Shown one piece after another: positions 58,657 to 64,000 of a stretch of 64,000 nt of DNA; position 1 is the first letter of the stretch; each line of letters begins with the position of its first letter. The notes beneath the pieces are model-generated. The model worked only from the letters and a program-made list of their open reading frames with translations. It made no database searches and was not told the DNA's origin. The stretch is from positions 124,001 to 188,000 of the forward strand of contig JAHQRK010000006.1 of assembly GCA_019828595.1 (NCBI GenBank), given 5' to 3'. Origin of the DNA: Aphanomyces cochlioides. Its lineage: Eukaryota; Oomycota; Saprolegniomycetes; Saprolegniales; Verrucalvaceae. The position numbers and the translations under genes were made by a program.

Positions 58657-60382
58657 ATGGACGAAGCGACAACCAAGAGGAGCGTCCTGGGCTTCTCGAG
58701 CTTGCTCGTCGTGGGCTTCTCGTACTGCAATGAGATCCCGAGCGCGTTGAAGAGTCAACTACAGGAGCAATTCCACCGCCTCCCGACGTCCTACAGCCTC
58801 TCTTCAGTGCTGAGCATGATCCTTCCACTCCTTGGCGGTGTTGTCATTGACAAAGTCAGCGTACACATCGTCGCGGTGGTGCTAACTGGCCTTGTTCTCA
58901 CCGGTCAGGTCATCTCAGCGCATTCTTCGACCAGCATGGACTTTCATCTCATCTTGGTACGTGGAATCTCCCCGCGATGATGGTTCTCACGGCGCGATTG
59001 TAGCTTGGACGCGTTCTAGTTGGCCTCGGCGGCGAAGTGCTCAAGGTCGCACTGGCCAAATTCGTCGTCTCCGTGTTTGATCCGTCAGAGCTCGGTCTCT
59101 TTCGTCCACGAGTGTTTCGTTCTCACTCCTCTGTCTAGCCTTTGCCTTTGGCGTCACCTCCAGCGTTGTCATGCTTGCTTCCATTCTCAACGACAAGTGG
59201 AGTCCATGGATCGGTGACGACTACAACGAGACCAGTGCGCTCTGGGTCGGCGTCGGCGTCTCTGCGATCTCTTTTGCCGCGTCGCTCGTTCTCTGCCGCT
59301 TTAAAATGCCATCCACCAGCGCCACCGACGAGAGAGTGAGCTGTCAGGCCGTCCGTCGCATCAGGTCCTCGTCTTCCTCCGTCCATCGTCTCTAAATTCA
59401 TAGCTGTAGTTGGATTTTTTGGCTCATCGTGGTCAAGTTCTTTGCCGTCGGCTGCATGCGTCCGTTCACCAACACGGCAAGCAGCATCTTCCTCGAGCGA
59501 GACTTCTTCCAGAAGCCACCATTGCCTTGCCAACGCTGTGGCTTTGGGGAGTTTTCCACGTACTGCAATCGAATTTCACCGCATTGTCCGTCAGTCCCTC
59601 CATACGCTTGGCCGCTTCCTCAGCTCTCAAAGAACTGTTCCATCGTGACAGCAGACGACCAGTATTTGTGCTCAGTCGCGCCGCCATTCCTCGACGAGAG
59701 AGACATCAACTGCAGCGAGAAACAGTGGCGGTATGGACCTTGCACTCTCCAGTACTGCGCCGCAAAAATCCAAGCTCAACAAGCCGCCGCCGATGTGCTG
59801 AGCATCAGTCGTACGATCCAGACGCTCTTGGGGCCTCTAGCTGGTGCATTTGTCGACTGGTTTGGCTTGCGGCCACACGCTCTATTCGTTGCCGAGAGCG
59901 CAGCGGCCGTAGCGCATGTGCTGATCGGTTTCTCGAGAGTTTCTGCGTTGATTCCAGTGTTGCTTCTTGGAGCGAGCTCGTGTTTTATCGGCTCGACCAT
60001 CTCGAGCGCGATTCCACGTACGCTGCTTGTATCAATCTCTCCATCTCTGACTGTCTCGAGTAGTGCTTGTGCCTGCCGACGCAATCGGTACTGCCTTTGG
60101 CCTTGTGTCCGTCGCTCAAGTACGTCTTTGTCGTCACCATACATTGTTCACCTTGGAGATTAGAACTTGGCGTCGGCTATCGTTTCCTTGGTTGTTTCAG
60201 AGAGCTATTCCAATGCAGGAAGCCATTATCTCCCTCAAGTCCAGACGCTCTTCATCGCTTTCGGTGTGGTTAATGCTGCACTCGCCCTTGTTTTGGTAGC
60301 CATGGATGCCATGGGAGGGTATCGCCTCAGCCACTTCCCCGAAAAGCTCAGCGATGATGACAAGCTGCCTTTGCGACAGTAG
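58657..60382 (+). CDS. MFSD1-like MFS transporter E with Cys-rich loop, shortened N-terminal region
   Basis: Six exons (58657-58956, 59004-59094, 59139-59364, 59410-60017, 60064-60119, 60164-60382) give 499 aa. The TM1 motif is altered (SYCNEIPSALKSQLQEQF instead of YCYDNPSALK). The paralogues have ..LPKAKFEYLF|intron|NLTYSLYS; here LPT joins directly to SYSLSS, so the end of exon 1, the first intron and the start of exon 2 are deleted in frame. The Cys loop is intact (CQRCGFGEF, CPSVPPYAWPLP, DINCSEKQW..QYC). The junction IP|R/L replaces the usual Tyr or Phe codon. The changed motif may alter transport. The C-terminus ends GGYRLSHFPEKLSDDDKLPL. Confidence 0.88.
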
Positions 60383-60596
60383 TCAAGTCTACTGGAGGTA
60401 TATGAAGGCCTTGAACCGAGTCGACGAGAACGACGGCAATGCCAAGAGATTATTTACGTTGGCGGTGGTAGTTGGCATGCTGAGGACGTTTCGGCCGTCC
60501 ATATTGGTCATGTTGTCTGGCGCATCCGGTGCTAACAATAGACTGTTGAGTTCGTCAGTTGGACGCACTTTTCCATTTGAAATCAATCTCTCAACC

Positions 60597-62030
60597 ATGC
60601 TTTCCTTTCTCGGTTTGACGTCCACCGCCTCACCGGCCAAACCAACGTCTGCGCCACAGCAGACGACACAGACACAAGAACAGAAAAATGCCAACCCGCA
60701 CTCGGCTCAACAACACAAAACTCAAGTCAAGCCAGTGACGCCTCAACAAACCACCAAGCAAGATCAAAAACATGCCAAGACACAAGACAACAAACAACAT
60801 CAATCAAAACAACAAAAGAATGCCACGGCTCCAACCAAAGCTGTCGGACCAACCAAACAGACCGAAACACCAAAACAAAACCAAACGTCCAAGGCTGCAC
60901 CCGTCCAACAACCAACCAAGACGAAATCCATGACCCCAGCCCAGCAACTCGAGATGCAGCAAATCCTCAACATCTTGATCGACGACGCTGGTATAGACTG
61001 GAAGCCTCGCAACAAGACTGTGAAGCCCCACGCTTTCACAAAGCGAGACAGCCAGAAGCAAGGTGGCAGACCCACCTCAGCCAAACCCAAGCAAAAGACT
61101 CCAGCTCAGAAAGCCACCACTCATAGCCCTCGTCCCAAAACATCATCTGCTGCTACTTCCCGTCCAGTTCTCAAGATGACTTTGACGCCAGCTCAACAAG
61201 TCGAGATGCAACAAATCCTCAACATCCTCATTGACGACGCTGGCAAAGACTGGCGTCCTCGCAATGTCACCACGTGGCCATGGTCTCCCAAGAATGGATC
61301 TTCTCCCAAGACGACTCACAAAGCCAAAGTGTCTTCGAAGCCTGTCGCCAAGAAGAATACCGCCTCCAAGGTCAAAGCTCCCACCAAGTCGTCTGTCGTG
61401 AAACCAGCCAAACCTCTCCACCGTCGTCGATCTCTCACGGATGCCCAGAAACGTGAAAAGCGTGCCATCATGGAAATCCTCCTCGAGCCATACGAGTATG
61501 TCCCAGCTCCCGTCCGTCCTCGCAGCTCCACCGTCCAACTCCATGCCGAGTTGGATCACAAAGTGGGCAATGTCGTCGTCGTCTCCAATCAGGCTGTCGA
61601 CGCGAGCGAAGATTTGAGCGGATTTGAGACCGTCAAGTCTCGACGCACCAACTTCCAAGAGAAGAAGGAGTTCCGTCAAGAGATCGGTGACATGATGTCC
61701 ATCTTGATCGACTGGACGGAGCCTCTTCCAAAGAAGCAAGCCAAGCAGACGCCAAAGAAGAAGACTCCACAAAAGGCTCCAACCCCAACCAAGACCCAAA
61801 CACCCACAAAATCAGCGGCTCAAGCCAAGACCCAACCTGTCTCGAAGCCTCAAACACCATCGAAACCTCAAGACACTCCCAAGACACAGAACAAGACCAC
61901 ACAGGAAGCTGCCAAACCTCAAACTCCAAAGAAGGCTCCAAAGTCACAGACAGCCCAACAGCAAAAAGCTCCTCCTGCGACGACTCACATCCAAGCAAAC
62001 AAGAACCAACGCGCTAAGCTCACCACTTAG
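60597..62030 (+). CDS. Lys/Gln/Thr/Pro-rich repeat protein, unknown (copy 1)
   Basis: Single exon, 477 aa from ATG 60597; the frame is open upstream and an earlier ATG (60402) would start only 19 bp after the MFS E stop. Long low-complexity stretches rich in K, Q, T, P and A are interrupted by a short ordered helix, TPAQQLEMQQILNILIDDAG followed by .DWKPRN, which occurs twice nearly unchanged (about residues 120-150 and 200-230). Two weaker copies follow (DAQKREKRAIMEILLEPYEY; EFRQEIGDMMSILIDWTEPL). The end HIQANKNQRAKLTT is identical to that of the inverted copy near 63.45 kb. The family is not recognised. It could be a secreted wall or adhesive protein or an intrinsically disordered scaffold; no clear signal peptide was seen with this start. 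Confidence 0.72.
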   Translation: MLSFLGLTSTASPAKPTSAPQQTTQTQEQKNANPHSAQQHKTQVKPVTPQQTTKQDQKHAKTQDNKQHQSKQQKNATAPTKAVGPTKQTETPKQNQTSKAAPVQQPTKTKSMTPAQQLEMQQILNILIDDAGIDWKPRNKTVKPHAFTKRDSQKQGGRPTSAKPKQKTPAQKATTHSPRPKTSSAATSRPVLKMTLTPAQQVEMQQILNILIDDAGKDWRPRNVTTWPWSPKNGSSPKTTHKAKVSSKPVAKKNTASKVKAPTKSSVVKPAKPLHRRRSLTDAQKREKRAIMEILLEPYEYVPAPVRPRSSTVQLHAELDHKVGNVVVVSNQAVDASEDLSGFETVKSRRTNFQEKKEFRQEIGDMMSILIDWTEPLPKKQAKQTPKKKTPQKAPTPTKTQTPTKSAAQAKTQPVSKPQTPSKPQDTPKTQNKTTQEAAKPQTPKKAPKSQTAQQQKAPPATTHIQANKNQRAKLTT

Positions 62031-62721
62031 ACGTAGCATCACATGATTATGGAGCATATTCCTGATTTTCTAAGGTTGATTTTTGGCTCCGTCGAGTACA
62101 AGATCGTAACATCCCTCGACTCTTTTGTCCATGATTAGTGGATATCTAACACGACATCCTGCATGCGGGTAATGTTAAGTAGACGTTGTCAACGTGTCGG
62201 ATATGTTCATGTAGACGTTGTCACCAAGTCGGATATTCGATCCACAGTCGCAGCGGAAAGGCATCTCGATGAAGCAATGCCGTCCTTTGGCGCCGAGCAG
62301 CTCTTGTAGACTCCATTGAAATTCAAGAGGTAGTTCAGTCAATTAAAGCAAGACAACCTGTTCATGCCGTTTTAACTCTCGAGAGAACGCCCAACGACAC
62401 GCGCCATCCACCTGTTCATGCAACCAAGAAGTGCAGCAGGTAAACATCACACAGCGCTGTAAACATATCCAGTTCATGTTGGCATGCATACGTTCCGTAC
62501 GTCCACGTGCTAAGGAATAGCTCCGTTGCTCCATACCCAACTCAGCAAGGACTACGGCACCACACCATCTCCATAGCGTCTTAGCGTAGATACAAAACAA
62601 AGCAAGGTGCCAAAGGAAGAAACGGAATACCTTGATGCCTAACTGAGTAATAGCTTTTAGTAATTTGTTAGGGTTCAGGTTAATATGTGATTGTTGACTC
62701 TAAGTCGATTGTAGCAACAAC
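62031..62721. other. Intergenic region upstream of GST
   Basis: No intact gene is present. A short duplicated segment lies at about 62170-62230 (TAGACGTTGTCAACGTGTCGGATAT and TAGACGTTGTCACCAAGTCGGATAT). A broken MFS fragment lies at 62489-62576 (listed separately). The last 80 bp before the GST start are AT-rich. Confidence 0.4.
62489..62576 (+). pseudogene. Relic of an MFS transporter 3' end (copy B type)
   Basis: The bases encode YVPYVHV and then, after a gap, APLL..KDYGT followed by a stop (62574-62576). MFS gene B has VYVPYVHV, and about 45 residues later KAPLLLPKAIKDYGTAACG at its C-terminus. The DNA is alike as well (CAAGGACTACGGCAC in both; TACGTTCCGTACGTCCACGTG against TACGTCCCGTATGTCCACGTG). 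The fragment therefore looks like the decayed end of a sixth copy with an internal deletion of roughly 120 bp. No upstream exons were recognised. Confidence 0.6.
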
Positions 62722-63405
62722 ATGTTCGACATTTCGTTGCGAGATGTTGAAAGAGATCATTTTTCAATTGGCACGACCGCTTCCACTGAGAATAAACCGC
62801 GCCTGCTGTACTTTGGCTTGGCCGGTCGCGCTGAACTTGCACGCCTTTTGTTTGCATTTGGCGGACTCGAGTTTGACGAGATGCAAATCACGTATCCAGA
62901 GTTTGTCGCGGCGAAAACCACGTTGGATTTGCCATTTGGCCAACTACCAACGCTACAAATCGGCCACAAGACGTATGGACAAAGCTTGGCGATTGCTCGC
63001 TATGTGGCCAAACTTGTCGGATTGTACCCGTCCGAGCCACTCCTCGCGCTGCAAGTCGACGCATTTGCGGATGGCATTGTGGAAATCTACAATACTGTCT
63101 TTTCGATCTTCTTTGGCTCATATGACGAGACGACGAAGGATGCTCTACTCACCGACACGATCTCGAACATCATCCCATGGAGCTTGGAGAACTTGGAGCA
63201 GCTTGTCCAAGGTCCATTCCTCCTCGGGGATGAAATATCCTATGCTGACGTATACGTGTTGGATCTGTTTGTTAATCTCCTCGGTGGATTTCAAGGCAAG
63301 CTCTTTGTCGAAACAGGAAAATACTCCCAGCTCAACTCGATCGTCGATCGTTTGAAGCAGTGCAAGCAATTGAAATCGTATTTGCAACGAAGCCACGCTC
63401 AGTAG
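62722..63405 (+). CDS. Glutathione S-transferase (sigma-like)
   Basis: Single exon, 227 aa. The thioredoxin-like N-terminal domain has PRLLYFGLAGRAELARLLFA with the likely catalytic Tyr, FGQLPTLQIG with the cis-Pro, and the glutathione-binding QSLAIARYVA. The helical C-terminal domain includes FLLGDEISYADVYVLDLF, the usual N-capping/hydrophobic staple region. It conjugates glutathione to electrophiles in the cytosol. A leader of about 25 residues precedes the domain. It is flanked by inverted copies of the Lys/Gln/Thr/Pro repeat gene; the downstream copy's stop is 38 bp away (convergent). Confidence 0.93.
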   Translation: MFDISLRDVERDHFSIGTTASTENKPRLLYFGLAGRAELARLLFAFGGLEFDEMQITYPEFVAAKTTLDLPFGQLPTLQIGHKTYGQSLAIARYVAKLVGLYPSEPLLALQVDAFADGIVEIYNTVFSIFFGSYDETTKDALLTDTISNIIPWSLENLEQLVQGPFLLGDEISYADVYVLDLFVNLLGGFQGKLFVETGKYSQLNSIVDRLKQCKQLKSYLQRSHAQ

Positions 63406-63443
63406 AAGAAAAACAGCTGGAGTATAATTCCTGAAAGCTAAGT

Positions 63444-64000
63444 CTATGTGGTGAGCTTAGCGCGTTGGTTCTTGTTGGCTTGGATGTGAGTTGTAGCTTT
63501 TTGCTGTTGCGCTGTGCTGTGAGCCTTGGTAGGTTGCTCTTTCGCAGTGGGTTGCTTTTGCTTGGTTGGTGTCTGTGGCTTTGGTGCATTTTGAGCCTTC
63601 GTTGGAGTTTGAGGCTTGGTAGTTTCCTTTGCGGTCTTGTTTGGAGCCTGGTGCTTTGAGACTGGTTGAGCACCTACAAATGGATCATGCGTCGAGCCAT
63701 CCTGCTTGTCACTACTTACTCTTGTTGCGAGGCTTCCAGTCTTTGCCAGCATCATCAATGAGGATGTTGAGGATTTGCTGCATTTCGAGTTGTTGGGCAG
63801 GAGTCAATGAGAGTTTGGCAGGTTTTGTCGGAGCGGCCTTTTGAGTCTGCTGGGCAGTCGCCTTTGGCGGGGCTGTCTTTGGAGAAGTAGACTTTTGTGT
63901 GGTTGGTTTTTGAGTTCCGGTGGGTTTGTTGCCTTGTTGCTTAGAACCAACCTTGTGAATTGGTTGCTTGGGAGCATCTACAGAAAAATGTCAGTTGATC
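63444..64000 (-). CDS. Lys/Gln/Thr/Pro-rich repeat protein, unknown (copy 2, partial)
   Basis: The 3' part of a minus-strand gene: exons 63720-63977 and 63444-63673, separated by a 46-bp intron (GTAAGT donor), with a further intron running off the right edge from 63978. About 162 residues are visible. They contain one TPAQQLEMQQILNILIDDAG unit followed by KDWKPRN, low-complexity K/Q/T/P sequence, and the end HIQANKNQRAKLTT identical to copy 1. Copy 1 lacks the intron after DWKPRN. The two genes are inverted around the GST. Confidence 0.75.

Noticed and set aside
61143..61799. Minus-strand ORF (218 codons) rich in Leu/Gly
   Set aside because: It mirrors the Lys/Gln/Thr/Pro repeat protein on the plus strand, whose repeats and end are conserved in the inverted copy; the minus frame is a by-product.

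Overview
The window is nuclear DNA of a compact eukaryotic genome, most likely an oomycete of the Saprolegniales (Saprolegnia, Achlya, Aphanomyces or Thraustotheca type). Almost every gene is cut by very short introns (about 37-51 bp, mostly GTACG or GTAAG at the donor). Neighbouring genes often lie 2-60 bp apart. The gene types are also typical of oomycetes: FYVE/START-like and FYVE-GAF proteins, a membrane TKL kinase, LURP-one proteins, a small bZIP and expanded MFS carriers. The taxon is inferred from style; no species marker was read. Exon structures were built by hand: splice sites were chosen so that frames join, and most total lengths were checked for divisibility by three.

Layout. From 1 to 7 kb: the C-terminal end of an unidentified protein, NudC, Sec31 (COPII coat) and a GDP-mannose pyrophosphorylase. 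From 7 to 11.4 kb: a fused tandem pair of beta-lactamase-like serine hydrolase domains with two apparent frameshifts, then a gene-free stretch. From 11.4 to 28.4 kb: a dense block with a FYVE-GAF protein, a WW-domain protein, a new 56-aa coiled-coil gene, a LEKR1-like coiled-coil protein, another coiled-coil protein, a RAMA-like/PHD chromatin protein, a short unknown protein, a double cyclic-nucleotide-binding-domain protein, a secreted type I membrane protein and a START/FYVE-like protein. From 28.4 to 32 kb: gene-poor DNA with a 354-bp foldback (MITE-like) element.

From 32 to 60.4 kb the region is organised around five paralogous MFS carriers of the MFSD1 type (A at 32-33.9 kb minus, B at 37.8 kb, C at 50.6 kb, D at 56.3 kb, E at 58.7 kb, all plus). 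All five carry an unusual cysteine-rich loop. Between them lie two LURP-one proteins, a bZIP factor, allantoicase (purine/ureide catabolism), the mitochondrial ATM1-type ABC exporter, ADAT3 (tRNA editing), a polytopic protein with twin TKL kinase domains, a 12-exon protein with repeated FxPxIN motifs and an ankyrin-like protein. From 60.5 kb to the end: two inverted paralogues of a Lys/Gln/Thr/Pro-rich repeat protein flank a glutathione S-transferase, and a broken scrap of a sixth MFS gene lies in the gap before that GST.

Cross-cutting features. Telomere-like CCCTAAA/CCCCT tracts recur just upstream of several start codons. CCAAT/ATTGG motifs recur in AT-rich promoters. Convergent gene ends are separated by as little as 2 bp. 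The strongest candidates for undescribed biology are the Cys-loop MFSD1-like family, the Lys/Gln/Thr/Pro repeat family, the membrane double-TKL kinase and the telomere-like promoter tracts.
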